From Harmonia axyridis (lineage: Eukaryota > Arthropoda > Insecta > Coleoptera > Coccinellidae): 64,000 bases of DNA. Location of the stretch: the NCBI RefSeq assembly GCF_914767665.1, contig NC_059504.1:9116501-9180500 (forward strand). Reading direction: 5' to 3'. Position 1 is the stretch's first letter; every line of letters begins with the position of its first letter. Position numbers and translations under genes: made by a program. The notes under the pieces are model-generated. The model saw only the letters and a list, made by a program, of their open reading frames with translations, searched no databases and was not told where the DNA came from. Below are positions 1-11,490 of the stretch, piece by piece.

Positions 1-220
1 TTTCTTTCATGCTTCTCTGTCATTTGCCGTTCTCCATTGTTTTCCTGCTATATCGATTGTGTCATCTATTCATCTCTTCTTGGGTCTTCCTACGCTCTTC
101 TTGGTTTCTTGAGGTCACCAAAACATCACCCTGCATGACCATTTCTCCACATTTTGCATTGCTATATGTGCCACCCTCTGCCACCTAAGCCTAGCCACTC
201 TATCCATGATGTCGGTTACT
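1..220 (-). mobile_element. 3' end of an RTE-like non-LTR retrotransposon (relic)
   Basis: Read on the minus strand from about 210 towards 1, the translation contains RVARLRWQRVAHIA, then SVGRPKKR, a stop, and IDDTIDIAGKQW. This order (an LRWxGHVxRM-like block, a GRPxxRWxDDI block, then AGxxWxxxAxDRxxW) is the usual C-terminal tail downstream of the reverse transcriptase in RTE/BovB-type elements. An in-frame stop replaces the Trp of the RW pair, so it is a dead copy. The element may continue left of the window. The family name is inferred from the motif order only. Confidence 0.6.
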
Positions 221-493
221 GCAGTTTTTCGGAGTTTGGAATTCTATCTCGAGCTCACACTCATGGTATTATGAACATCTAAATATCATTCACTAAGTCA
301 ACAGAGTCATCAACCTACTATTTTATTTTTGTAGTTCAATGAATTTCTACTCTTTAAAAGCGAAAGAACTCTTTAGAATATTACCACCTGCTGAAACTCT
401 AGTTTATGAGTAACAGTAACATATCGATGTCTGCTGTTGCATTGACCTCTAGGTCACTCAATGAATCAAAAAGATAGTGCAAAATGTTTACCT

Positions 494-638
494 GGGACCG
501 TATTCTCGACAAGTGATCTTTCAAAACGTATACGTTCTTTCAGTGCTCTGAACACTGAATGATGAACGTTTTTTCAGTGCTCTGAACACTGAATGAACGT
601 ATACGTTTTGAAAGATCACTTGTCGAGAATACGGTCCC
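494..638. repeat. 145-bp foldback palindrome with 44-bp perfect arms
   Basis: Positions 494-537 and 595-638 are exact reverse complements over 44 bases, each arm carrying GGGACCGTATTCTCGAC at its outer end. The 57-base centre holds two copies of a TTCAGTG...CACTGAA block, each itself an inverted repeat, so nearly the whole segment can fold. No reading frame is present. It resembles a foldback-type MITE. I could not define a target-site duplication with certainty. Confidence 0.85.
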
Positions 639-1685
639 TGTCTCGTCTTCACTTTTCCAGTACACAGTGAATAATTGGATTAAATCACCCTTTATACATT
701 TCAATGGCTAATCCAAATCCAAATCATGTCATAACAAAATTTGGATAGCTCTACTGTTTGTTTGGAGATAGTATGACCACTTCTAAGACATGATTGGCAA
801 CAGAAGACTTCTAGATATATTCCTGTTTCTCATAAGACCAACAAGCTTTTTGTATCTATTAAGAACACCTATCAGTTTCGTGGTGAACAATTCTGAATAT
901 TAATTTGAATTAATGATGATTAATCTTCCCCGAAAATTACCAAAGTTATTCAATTCATCAACGGAATTCTGTAAAGCAGCTTTCGATTTCCCTAAAGTGA
1001 AAAGAAAAATAATTATCTTTCTCCTCCCACCGTGGTCCATCTTCGGAAACTTAATCTCGCCAGATCGATATCGCGATCTGATTTTATTGCCGGCTGAGCA
1101 GGATGAACGTGCCAGATAATTTCTGAGGGGCCGGAACAAGAGCATTATGCGGAAGTATAATGGGAATGAATGGGTATCATTTTCGGAACTGGATACACGT
1201 CTTGTCCGACCAATATTTGGGGCAGTTTTCTGTGCTAATGCAAATTTATTGCTTTCTTTTCGGTGAAAGTAATTACTTTCGGGGCTGGAGTATACGTAGG
1301 TTAAACGAGGGGGATCAGACGTGGGGTAGATGCTTAACTACAAGTTTTTGAGAGATTAATGTTATTCGTGTTTGTATTGGTTCGTCTTCGCCAGGAAGCA
1401 ATTAAATCGTTGTTTGCTAACGTGCCTGATGAAGGTGAGATTCTCGTTGGATTATTTTATCAGAACGGCATCTTCAGAGGAAATGAATTCGATGAATATT
1501 CTTCCTTCGAATATTTTACAGGGGTTGTTTTTGACATGTACACGTATGATAAAGGAAATGGTAATGTAATATATTTTATTTCTTCTCTTTAATTCTTTTT
1601 TTTTCTTTCTTCTCTTTTCTTTTTTTTTTCTTCTTTAGAATTATTATTGATTTAATATCGCGCACTGGTTATAATGTATTATATA
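639..1685. other. no gene recognised; unique-looking non-coding DNA
   Basis: No recognisable exon, repeat or RNA gene. Around 1010-1340 the composition is less AT-rich than the surroundings, with CpG-containing words, but the short open frames on both strands show no known domain. T-rich low-complexity sequence lies at about 1590-1640, just before the rosa element. Confidence 0.4.
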
Positions 1686-2584
1686 ACGGGTGTTTTTTTT
1701 CGAGGTATATAACTTTAAGTTGACATTACTTTTCAAGATGGCGACCGATTTAACAGCTGTCAAGTGATTCATTCTCAGTTTGGTTTGGCAATTCATCATG
1801 AATAGATTCACACCTGAGCAACGCTTGCTAATAGTGCAATTTTATTTCGAAAATAATGGTTCTGTGCGGAATACGTATCGCGCACTACGTCCATTTTATT
1901 TTGTTTACGTTTACGTCAACAAACAAAACTGCCGCATTTGGAGTGAAGCTAATCCTCAAGTGTATGTCGAAACACCGTTACATCCAGAAAAACTGACTGT
2001 TTGGTGCGATTTATTGGCTGGTGGAATCATTGGTCCGTACTTCTTCAAAAACGATGATGGCCAGAACGTTACAGTCAATGGTGATCGGTATAGAGCCATG
2101 GTTACTAACTTTTTCATTCCTGAATTGAACAACCATAATGTCCAGGATCTGTGGTTTCAACAAGACGGCGCAACATGTCACACAGCTCGTGCCACAATCG
2201 ATTTATTGAAAGATACGTTTGGTGACCGCCTAATTTCACGTTTTGGACGTGTGAATTGGCCTCCAAGATCTTGTGATTTAACACTGCTAGACTACTTTCT
2301 GTGGGGCTAAAGTAATTGCGGATAAGCCACAAACCCTTGACCATTTGGAAGACAACATTTGGCGTGTTATTGCCGATATACGGCCACAAATGTTGGAAAA
2401 AGTCATCGAAAATTGGACATCCAGATTGGACTACATCCGAGCCAGCCGGTCATATGTCAGAAATCATATTTAAAATGTAATGCCACACGATTATCTTGCG
2501 GATGAATAAAATTCATGTTAATCGAATAATCTAGCGTTGTTTTATTGCAATTTAAAGTTCTATAGCTCTGAAAAAAACACCCAT
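1686..2584 (+). mobile_element. rosa-family (DD41D) Tc1/mariner element, internally deleted
   Basis: The element has inverted ends, acgggtgttttttt at 1686 and aaaaaaacacccat ending at 2584, flanked by TA dinucleotides as expected for Tc1/mariner insertion. It is about 0.9 kb, shorter than a 1.2-1.3 kb autonomous copy. The missing part is the region coding for most of the DNA-binding domain and the first catalytic Asp. A second copy with the same end and coding sequence lies inverted at 42309-42801. Confidence 0.85.
1780..2473 (+). pseudogene. rosa-like transposase, deleted and frameshifted
   Basis: The likely start is the ATG at 1798 (MNRFTPEQRLLIVQF, an N-terminal helix-turn-helix start); the frame is open upstream from a TTG at 1780. 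After about 30 residues the sequence jumps to NKQNCRIWSEANPQ, so most of the DNA-binding domain and the first catalytic Asp are deleted. The catalytic core continues with WFQQDGATCHTA and PPRSCDLTLLDYFLWG. From the Asp of QQDG to the Asp of LDYF there are 41 intervening residues, which fits the DD41D rosa clade. A frameshift after FLWG brings a stop at 2310. The C-terminus continues in another frame (DKPQTLDHLEDNIW) to a stop near 2473. Mobilisation by itself is not possible. Confidence 0.85.
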
Positions 2585-3451
2585 TACCTTAGTGAAGTAA
2601 TTAGTTTATCAGGCAAAAAATAAATTCTCTTTGTTCTTCTCCGTATTCTTCTTCAAATAACTGAAATGAGGAAAGAATGATTTTAATAGGGATGTTGCTC
2701 ATATTTTGAAATTGCTTTTAATTTGTAGATAAGCCCTATATAAACACGAAAAAAAAATTTACATGGAAAAATATTGAAAATACCAATGAAAAATACGTAA
2801 ATGAAAAAAGTTTTCAAAATTCCCGATGAAACGCTTCATTCTGTCAAGGCATTATGGTGACGTTACTGCATAATAGTCACCGTCATCGACAAACTAACTA
2901 GTTTATCTATGATCACCACGTGCTAACGGTCTGTAAAACTGAACTGAAATCAGCTGATATTGACAGTCAAGTCGGTTTGATTATATCATCTGACGTTCTA
3001 AACCATAGATGAACTAGTTCTAGATAAGATTAGTTTGTCTATGTTCTAAACGTTTCAGTGCTATGACGTCAAATTGCCCTGATTGGCGTTCGCAGTCACG
3101 TGCTAGTCGATAAGGATTAACACAATTCAAATCAATTTCATTAAATGGAATTCGAGAAATAAGATAATGAAAACGCTGTTTTAGTATTTTAAAAACGTCC
3201 TCTAATGTGGAAAACCTAAATTCATTTGATGTTATTATATGATGCAACTTCCCTATTTTTGCCGGAACTTTTTGATGGATTAAAATTACTTAATTTGAAA
3301 GTTTGTTAGACAGAAACAGCAAACATAATTTTTTTCACATAGTTATACGAGCTACCCTGTAGAGGATATGCGAAAGAATTAGGAATATAAATGAACTACA
3401 CCAAAAATTACAAAATACAATAATAAATTGGGACTCAATTCAACGTATATC
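2585..3451. other. no gene recognised
   Basis: AT-rich DNA without a recognisable coding exon. Around 2890-3045 the words ctagtttatctatg and catagatgaactag occur in opposite orientation about 90 bases apart, a weak inverted repeat that may be the remnant of a small foldback element. Confidence 0.35.
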
Positions 3452-3651
3452 TGTTCATGACAGACAATTTTATTTTTCATTTGGATCAGGATATTTTCAC
3501 ACTGATGCATACTCCTTGTTCATGATAGACAATTTTATTTTTCATTTGGATCAGGATATTTTCACACTGATGCATACTCCTTGTTCATGATAGACAATTT
3601 TATTTTTTATTTGGATCAAGATATTTTCACACTGATGCATATTTCTTGTTC
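3452..3651. repeat. three tandem copies of a 65-bp unit
   Basis: The block starting tgttcatgacagacaatt recurs at spacings of exactly 65 bases (3452, 3517, 3582). The first two copies are nearly identical. The third differs at a few bases and decays after gatgcatattt. It has no coding content. It is a short minisatellite that may vary in copy number. Confidence 0.9.
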
Positions 3652-5739
3652 GAATTCCGGCAAAAACTGGATAGGTAATTCCACTCTCAAATTGAAACGA
3701 ATGGGGTTCGAAGAAGAAAAATATAAAGATTAACTGCCCCATCTATCATAAAGCGCAATATTCTGGCAACGACGATGATAAAATATTCAGATCTTCCACT
3801 CCACTGCGGAGAATCTTTGATAAATTAGCTTCTGAGTTTCTCTGTCACAGGGTTCATTCTACCCACCTGTATATCTACCGTCTCTATAATTTAGGTCGTT
3901 AGTCTATGCTCAAGAAATCGATATTGTGATTTGTTGATCATTCTAGGTGATAAATGAGATGGTAGCTGCTCTACTTATTAAAATTTGAATTTTGCTACTT
4001 TATTCCCTTCGATTCTGAGCGCTCGTTCTCCAAATAAGCTACTACGATGTTAAAATCCTTTATGAAGGGTCCTGTATCTCTTCACTGAAGCAGAAATCTT
4101 TAGATTGTTCTTATTACTTTCGAAATGTTATCTTATAACGTTACAAACTGCAAGAGCTGTAACAAAACTTTACCCACATTCGTTTGTAACGTTTCAGTTT
4201 TATATTTTAGTCCCTGAAGGAGCCTTCAAGATAGAGCTGAATAGAATCAATAAAGAGCATACGAATGTTTTAGCTCTTGTTTGTGAACTTACAAAAACTG
4301 ATAATAATGAAGAAATACTATAATTGACTTCACAGCGAAGTATACTATTACAGCTATTGAAGAATTATATGCATTTTATCACTCAAAGGGTAAACCAAGT
4401 GATTGGTAAAACGAGAAAATCTGATATTTCAGGTTTCTCCACTAATAGGAAAGCTGTACTGGATTGGCATTGTCACTCTTACCAAAGTTGATCCCAAATT
4501 ATTCCTGAAGGGTATGAAACTCTCCAACTCCAATCGCTATTGTCTTCATAATATCCACCTGTCATCTCCATTACGAACAAAACTAGTAACGTCATAATTG
4601 AAAATGCAACTCGAGAGACAAAGGCGGTGATAAACTCAAGCTACCAAATGAATAATATTTGATGCCGCATTCTTCGTTGATAATAGAAATAAATGAACAT
4701 TATACACCCCTGGGATGAATGCAGGGTGAGGAAATATTTCGCTCCAATGGTTTGATAACACACCAGGGAACACGAATATACGTAGCATTTGGAACCTTTT
4801 GCTTGCGACAAATGGCATCTTGTTTGGAACTACTGTTTTGCATAGTTTTAATTAAAGTTTGGATACCCAACTTGGTTACCTTTTCGGTAGGTGGTTACAG
4901 TTCACAATCAAGTATGTAGTTAAGCTTAGACCCATTTTGGCGTTGTTGTATATTATGTTTTTGTGAGTTTCATTAACGCACTCAATGCCTTTGAAGCTAA
5001 ATTGAGGGGGCATGTGATTATTCAAACGAATGTAGCAACACATTTCACCTTATGATTGATTTGAATCTAGAGTTTCTCCAAGGAAGGTCAATGAAGAGTA
5101 TCGTACATAGTTACTGATGTCCAAATGATGACCTATGACTCTCTAGTGAAGAATCTGTCATCACAAAATCAATGTGTAGCAATGGCGCGTAGTCAAACTC
5201 TTGAAAACCTACTGATATTTCTCTGATTTCCAGCATTGTGGGACACTTATTATTTTGAAAGATCAACTGTACGCCACTGAATGTGAGGAGATCGATGATC
5301 CTGGCCTTCCAGCGAGCTTCGGAACACCCACTGCTCGCTTTGTTGAAATATCATGTATTTTCTCGCAATTTGCGAGCTTATAACGTAGTTGCTTCATTTC
5401 TCCTAATTAACCTTCATTAACCTCTACATAACATTGCTCTTTCAGCATCGCCCGGTGTTTCTGGTGCCTTATAATGATGAAAGAAACGTTATTTTTCATT
5501 CCTAATTTTCCCTAAATTGGTGGAGTATACCTCCATTGCAGATAATTTCATGCGATCTGAGTGTTTTGCCGAAATTGACTTGACAACGAAGAAGGTCAAG
5601 GTGAAGTATTCATCAGGTTTAGTAAAAAGAAATCCATTATTTTTCCAATAGATGGCTTTAGTTATCTGTAATTCGTGTCCAATCAGGTTACACTAGATGG
5701 CGTTAGAAAGAAGAGATTTCATACTACAAAAACTTTTTT
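3652..5739. other. no gene recognised
   Basis: No conserved domain, RNA gene or clear repeat seen in about 2 kb. Short open frames on both strands (for example 4105-4323 and 4403-4597) lack recognisable domains and codon structure, and are what AT-rich non-coding DNA yields by chance. Confidence 0.4.
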
Positions 5740-6290
5740 GACAGTTTTGTGATTAGTTGACTTAGTTCAATTTGAGAGCGTATCAAGGATCAACACTAGA
5801 GAGCTATATGACGATAAAATCATGGACATTGTCCGACCGTCATGTAAGCATTGTTTCGATTGCTTAAGAACTTGAAAAAAAACCCGTCAAGTCAAGAAGA
5901 AGTTCGATGTTTGGGTACCACGCGAGTTAACGCAAACAACCTCATGGACCGAATTTCCATGAGAGAATCGCTGCTGAATTACAAAAAATCGACCCATTTT
6001 TGAAGGAGTTGTCAATTTTGATGAAAAGTGAATCTCTAACGACAACGTCAAGCAAAAGCGGTCGTGGTCGAAACGCCACGAGCTGGCTTAAACGGTGGCC
6101 AAGCTAGAATTGATTGCCAGGAAGGTTTTGATGTTTGGCTCATCTACTATGAGCTGCTCCTCTATGGCTCAACTATTAACTCAGAACTGTACTGTCAATA
6201 ATTGGACCGTTTTTTTTTAAGCAATCGCCTAGAAGCAGCCAGCTCTAGCAAATAGGAGAGGAATTTCATAGAATGAACGTTTTGTTTTCA
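5740..6290 (+). pseudogene. degenerate mariner transposase (Hsmar/cecropia-like)
   Basis: Pieces in shifting frames match the order of a mariner transposase: a lysine-rich VKSRRSS region, a PRELTQ-like segment, a DPFLK..V.FDEK block around the first catalytic Asp, LLPYG/LNSELYCQQLDR-like sequence, then an AIAQKQPALANRRG-like stretch ending near 6280, where the DNARPH motif should follow. Frameshifts and stops are frequent, the third catalytic region is missing, and no terminal repeats were located. It is old and inactive. The subfamily assignment is tentative. Confidence 0.6.
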
Positions 6291-7829
6291 CTTTCTATTT
6301 CTTGTGAATTTGTTACGGATTGTTATCTAATACAAATCTAAGGGTTGCTGGAACTATTTCTACACGGAAATGTTGTCTGGAGTTCAATCCTAACCTAAAA
6401 GCCAATTTATTTGAATTCCTATGATGTAAAATAGTTGATATCACGGAATTTATGGCAGTTTCTGTCTGCGAAGTATGGCTGGTTCCCATACTTAATCAAT
6501 ATTTCATAACTACTGCTATCATTCATTGGTTTCGATCAGAAACATCAAAATATTTTAATGGCTTTGTTAGCATAAATCGAGTTTAATTTGATGAAGAAGT
6601 CCGTCCAGGTTTGAAAACTTCGAGCTGGGTAATTATGATTCGATTATTGTTGACATTTCGAGTTATAATTCTGAATGAGTAAGAATTATTGGAATGTTTC
6701 ATGAATTTTATAGTGAATATAAACTTTTTTTTGAAATGCTGTATAAAAAATCGAATGGTAAAAATCCTGTTGTCTACCGTAAGCCATTTAAATTTTTGCT
6801 AAAATATAGGGCGAGTCATATAAAAATGAAGTTATCGGTTGACCAAACTTTCGAGCACTCATTCGAGAGTATGCAGCTGTATATTGTATCAAACGGTTTT
6901 TTCGTTATTAGACTTCAAATTCTTCAATGTGGTTTATTTTTGAACTGAGAAGTCAAGTGGTGGTGTTCCCTCTTGAGATATTATATGTCAAACTTAAGAT
7001 ATTATGTATTAACCATATTATTCAGAAATACAGTATTATAGTACAGTTATTGAAGGTGTTCTTCTTGTGTAATTTATTGTCTATTTTTTTACTTTTGTTG
7101 CAACGAGTCTATTGAAGTTAGTTTCACCCGTTCCTGAGATTGAATCAATATGGCGTAAAAACTTTCCTCATTTTTCTGCGGCAAGGACATTGTGTCAAAA
7201 TGTATCGATAAATAATTCAACGTCCATCGTAAAAGCCTGGCAACCGGAGTCAGAAAGATGTGGAGAGGCGGTAAAGTTTCCGGATATATTACAAAACTAG
7301 TGGCTTACAATGGACGAGCATGAAGAACTGAAATGAAATCCTGATTTATAGGTTGCCTTGATTAAATTCAACCGGGGCGACTGCAGCGCCGCCGCAAGTT
7401 TGTGCCAAAGGTATAAAGCATCGAAACTGGGCACGATTAGGGATTATGGAAACAAAAATGCATAAAATATGGATTACTCGATTTAGAACCTTGCGAAATA
7501 CCGCCACCACGATAAAGCTTTCCAACTTTTACGTCAGTTTATGCGTGGGATAATTTATATCGCGGAATTTTTCATTAATGGCTCGAAACTCTCCCCTTTC
7601 GGGAACAGAAGCGGCCTAGCCGATGATTTTTACCGGGTAAAAGTTACTTCACAACGATGGAAACTTCGAAGAATTTTTTTATTTTGTGGTCGACAAAAAA
7701 TTTGTGGTGGGTTGAAAAAACTTGAGTTTAGGTTATGATCACGCTATGAAATTAAAAAGTTGTAGAAACTATGCTCTTTTTATTAAACGGTAAACGCGTC
7801 CGAAGTAGATACCAAATGGACGAAATAAC
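6291..7829. other. no gene recognised
   Basis: No recognisable coding exon. The part 7110-7720 is richer in CpG and less AT-biased than its surroundings and carries short open frames without known domains. It is a possible conserved non-coding block, but that is not shown by this sequence alone. Confidence 0.35.
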
Positions 7830-8140
7830 GTGGTTTTAATTGATATTGAAATTTTATAACGATATGATAAAATGAGATGTCGGCTGTTTTTGGTTTTCAG
7901 ATCTTCAATATTTTGAGGATTATCGACATAACCACGACAAGAACATTCGCATAACCCCACAAAAAATCCAGAGGCGATAAATCCCAAGATTTTGATGGCT
8001 AATTTAAATTGCCGAAACAAGAAATTACGCGTCCTGTGAATATTTCTTGCAATAAAGCAAAAATCGGTTTGTGGCTTGTTGCACGATCTGGCTGGAAATA
8101 CAATTCTTCCAATTCCATATCATGAATTTCAGGCCAAAAA
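7830..8140 (-). pseudogene. second rosa-like transposase relic
   Basis: On the minus strand the fragment reads WPEIHDMELEELYFQPDRATSH, then LLQEIFTGRVISCFGNLN, a stop, DLSPLDFLWGYA and, after a frameshift, YVDNPQNIEDLKT. This matches the order FQQDGATCH...RVISR...WPPRSCDLTPLDFFLWGYVK...DNPQTIEDLK of DD41D-type transposases. QQDG has become QPDR, but the Asp is kept. Its sequence differs from the copies at 1686 and 42309, so it is a separate, older lineage. Terminal repeats were not found. Confidence 0.65.
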
Positions 8141-8580
8141 AAAATTTTGTTGATATAATGGTCTCTCAGCGGCTACATGAGAGTATTGGTTGATGAAGAA
8201 AATTATGTGCGAGAAATTCTCATCTGAACGCTGAACGCAACCTAATTGGCATATCTTCTACGCATTCCATAGGCTTTAGTTCTTCGAGGATGGAGATGCA
8301 AAATACATCAAAGCGTGCCGTAAGAGAGGCCCAAATGTTGTGCGCGCAGAGGAATGGATACATTTTTTTTTCAATACTTTCAGCATCAATATTTCCGGTC
8401 AAGCGTGCATTTCGATCATGACATCTGTAACAGATCCAGTCTCTCCGAAATTTTTCAATGTCTTACCAATTGTACGCTTAGCAGGACAAAACTTCAGTAT
8501 AGAATTATTATTTTTGTAGTGATTTTTCACAATTTTCACACGTTCAGCAGTAGATTAAGGACCCATATCGTTAAATGGCT

Positions 8581-9153
8581 CAGAGTAATAAACATAGATA
8601 GAAGGAGCATATGTCATTTGCAGTAAGCAAATTTTGTCCCCAACATGAACTATCAAATTTGACAAGAAGCGCGAGTAAACGAAAACATATCAGTGATACG
8701 ATATTTCACTCAATTCGCGAGTTGCTCTACAAAGAACGCACCTCTTATGTCCCATAGTGAATCAACGTTTCATATTAACTCAAAATATATTGAAATAAAT
8801 ACCTGAATATATCAGAAATTCTTAAAATAAACTTCAAGCGCGCCAACCGATGACACTAGGAGAGCAAAAGTTGCCACACCTTAGATTTCAGCAGGTAGAT
8901 ACAGAAACTAATAAATATTCTGCTTACTACAAATTCCACAATTAGGAAAAATATCGGATTCCAAATATTCAAATTTGGATATTCAACCGGCAATCACTCA
9001 AATAAATATATTTTATTCAATATAATATACATTCATAAAGATATACATAGTAAAATTGTGGATTTGAAAATATATCATAATCCGACAACGTAATCTAACC
9101 ATGTTGGGGACATGTAAAAATTGCGTATACTCCCTCTATCTATGTTTATTACT
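8581..9153 (+). mobile_element. TIR element family M, copy 1
   Basis: Begins cagagtaataaacatagata and ends ctatctatgtttattact, a terminal inverted repeat of roughly 25 bases. The length is about 570 bp. Three more copies occur at 9941-10496 (inverted), 14036-14560 and 30591-31025. Read on the minus strand, an ATG at about 8760 opens MGHKRCVLCRATREL, a short C-x2-C peptide that is truncated in every copy. The left flank aaatggct and the sequence gaatggct shortly after the right end may be an imperfect 8-bp target duplication, but the right boundary is uncertain. Confidence 0.8.
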
Positions 9154-9940
9154 GTATGTTGAATGGCTAACCTTCAACATGACATATGACGCTTCGGATG
9201 ACAGTTCAGTTTGACATATGTCATTGAAACAAGCCTGTCCAATCCTTACCACGACATGGATAACACAGCCTATGAATTACCTACCTAGAAAGCAATGCCA
9301 GCACTGCACACAACGAGGGGCTGGCACGTGCTTATCAATGCGCTACCCACAATCGTAAAATGTATTAAGAACGATGTTATGATTGGTAGGTTAGGTTTTA
9401 TAGTGAGAGGCATAAAAGGCAGCGATATATCGCGTATCTCACGAACTCCGGCTAGTTTTGCTCGTGGTCGAAAATTAGACACGAACATAAAGTAACAGCC
9501 TTTTGATCTGGAGGTCACATCTACTCTATGATAATTTTGACCCTACCGTGTCGGCGAAAACTGGCTATTCTAGATGGGAATGTACGGGTTCTAGGAAATA
9601 GCCGATATTTCTAGGAATTCACGTTGGCTTACATGAAAGCGTGACATCAAACGGCCTATCGGAAAGTGCAGCTTAGGCGTATGCGATAAACCGCGTTTGT
9701 ATTCTGAATATTCTGATACATCGATATCGCCTTGGTTCAAACTGTTGTCGTCAAGTCGTCTGATATTTATTGGATAATGATAGCCGATGCGTTGAGCTTG
9801 TTTATTACCTGCAATTTTCAATTACACATGTGAATGTGCACATGCTGACCCTTTGATGTCGATCGTATATTAACCTTATAGTCTTATTCTTTTCTGCATG
9901 CGCCTGTCAACCTAACCTTATATTCTAATTTTTTCCATAG
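9154..9940. other. spacer between two inverted copies of element M
   Basis: About 790 bases, less AT-rich than the surroundings, lying between oppositely oriented M copies 1 and 2. Open frames exist on both strands (9295-9495 and 9591-9821), but none shows a known domain. It may be ordinary genomic DNA trapped between two insertions. Confidence 0.4.
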
Positions 9941-10496
9941 AGTAATTAACATAGATAGAGGGAGTATATGCAATTTTTAAATGTCCCCAACATGGTTAGA
10001 TCACGTTGTCGGATTGTGATATATTTTCAAATCCACTATTTTACTATATCGTTATGAATGTATATTTTATTGAATGAAATATATTTATTTGAGTGATTTC
10101 AGATTAAATATGCAAATTTGAATATTTGGAATCCGATATTTTTTCTAATTGTCGAATTTATAATAAGCAGAATATTTATTATTTTCAGTATCAACCTGCT
10201 GAAATCCAAGGTTTGGCAACTTTTGCTCTCCTAGTGTCATCGGTTGTTGTCATTTGGCGCGCTTGAAGTTTGTTTTCTGGATTTCTGATATATTTAGGTA
10301 TTTATTTCAATATATTTTGAGTTAATATTGAACGTTGATTCACTATGGCACATAAGAAGTGCGTTTTTTGAGTGAAAAATCGTATCACTGATATGTTTCC
10401 ATTTCCGCGCGCATCATGTCAAATTTGATAGTTCATATTGGGGACCAAATTTGCTTACTGAAAATGACATATGCTCCCTTTGTCTATGTTTACTAC
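9941..10496 (-). mobile_element. TIR element family M, copy 2 (inverted)
   Basis: Starts agtaattaacatagatagag and ends tgtctatgtttactact, in the opposite orientation to copy 1. On the + strand the internal peptide reads MAHKKCVF, a stop, VKNRITDMFPFPRA. The stop occupies the place of the second Cys found in other copies (CVLC). The arrangement C-x2-C followed by a basic stretch and FPFP is reminiscent of the start of a THAP zinc finger, as in P-like transposases. This is an inference from a very short peptide. Confidence 0.75.
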
Positions 10497-10599
10497 TCGG
10501 AGATCGGAACAATCAAGATCCGAAGCCACCCTGAAAATTGACTCTGATTCAAATCTAGTTATCTAGGTCAGCACACACTTCACTTGGAGTGAACTGAAC

Positions 10600-10684
10600 C
10601 TCGCCCTTTGCCATATTTTTCAATCTACTATGATGTATTTTTTTTTCTCTGTCAACTGTAATAAAGACATATTATTATTATTAT
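10600..10684 (+). mobile_element. possible 3' end of a non-LTR retrotransposon
   Basis: A ttttttttctctgtcaact stretch is followed by gtaataaagacat and a short att microsatellite. Insect non-LTR elements often end in an AATAAA-like signal plus such a simple tail. No coding sequence is attached, so the call rests on this short signature. Confidence 0.3.
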
Positions 10685-11490
10685 ATGAAGTCATACCTTC
10701 ATACCACGTAGGATAATAAATTGTTTTTATATATTCCAATCAGAACATCCTCTCTTCAAACCACAATTCCACCATTTATCTTGGATGAGTTCTCATGTTT
10801 GCGGACAATACAATTACTTGTTAAACAGGTATAATCTCACGGGTATACATCTATGATCCCATTGCGAACAGGCAGAGCAGCAAGAGCGATCCAGATAATC
10901 TGCATCGTATCCCTCTCTCAAGGCATCCGCGAGTTTAATGCTTGTAGTGAAATTTCGCTACATCTCTGAAATTATTATAATCCCATTACGGAAATGACAA
11001 TGTTCGGGTTGGTTTCCGCATTTCGCATGCCAACAATGTCAGGATGTGTTTTATCCGGTCTAGGTTGGCAAAACTAGAATTTCAATTAAGTGTCTTTCTA
11101 CCTGTTCGACGCCTCTAATTAATTTCAAGTTAATGAGCATTTTTTTTAAAGGTTAGGTGGTGGCAGCTTATGAACTATGTGAAGGTATTATACTGATGTC
11201 CTTAACTGTTTTTGGTTTCTCATCACTTGGAATTATAATAGGAGATTCATTCTCTGAGACTGGGACAAACAGATCAGAGGTCTTCATTGTCATATAAACT
11301 CGGGTTTCCTTGTGACAATTTGTGTTATTATGATTCACGTAATTCAGTTGTAAAGAAACAACAATGGGCATTTGGGATGTACAGTTGCGTACAGTAACTG
11401 TAACCCTATAAATTAACAATTCTCCCTTGTGGAGTTGAAGCTTATCTTGCGAAATATAAATTTCATTACCTTATCAAGTGATTCCTTCAA
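10685..11490. other. no gene recognised
   Basis: No recognisable exon or repeat. An 83-codon open frame on the minus strand (11168-11419) has no known domain. The last 8 bases, tccttcaa (11483-11490), are the left target duplication of the adjacent hAT element. Confidence 0.4.
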
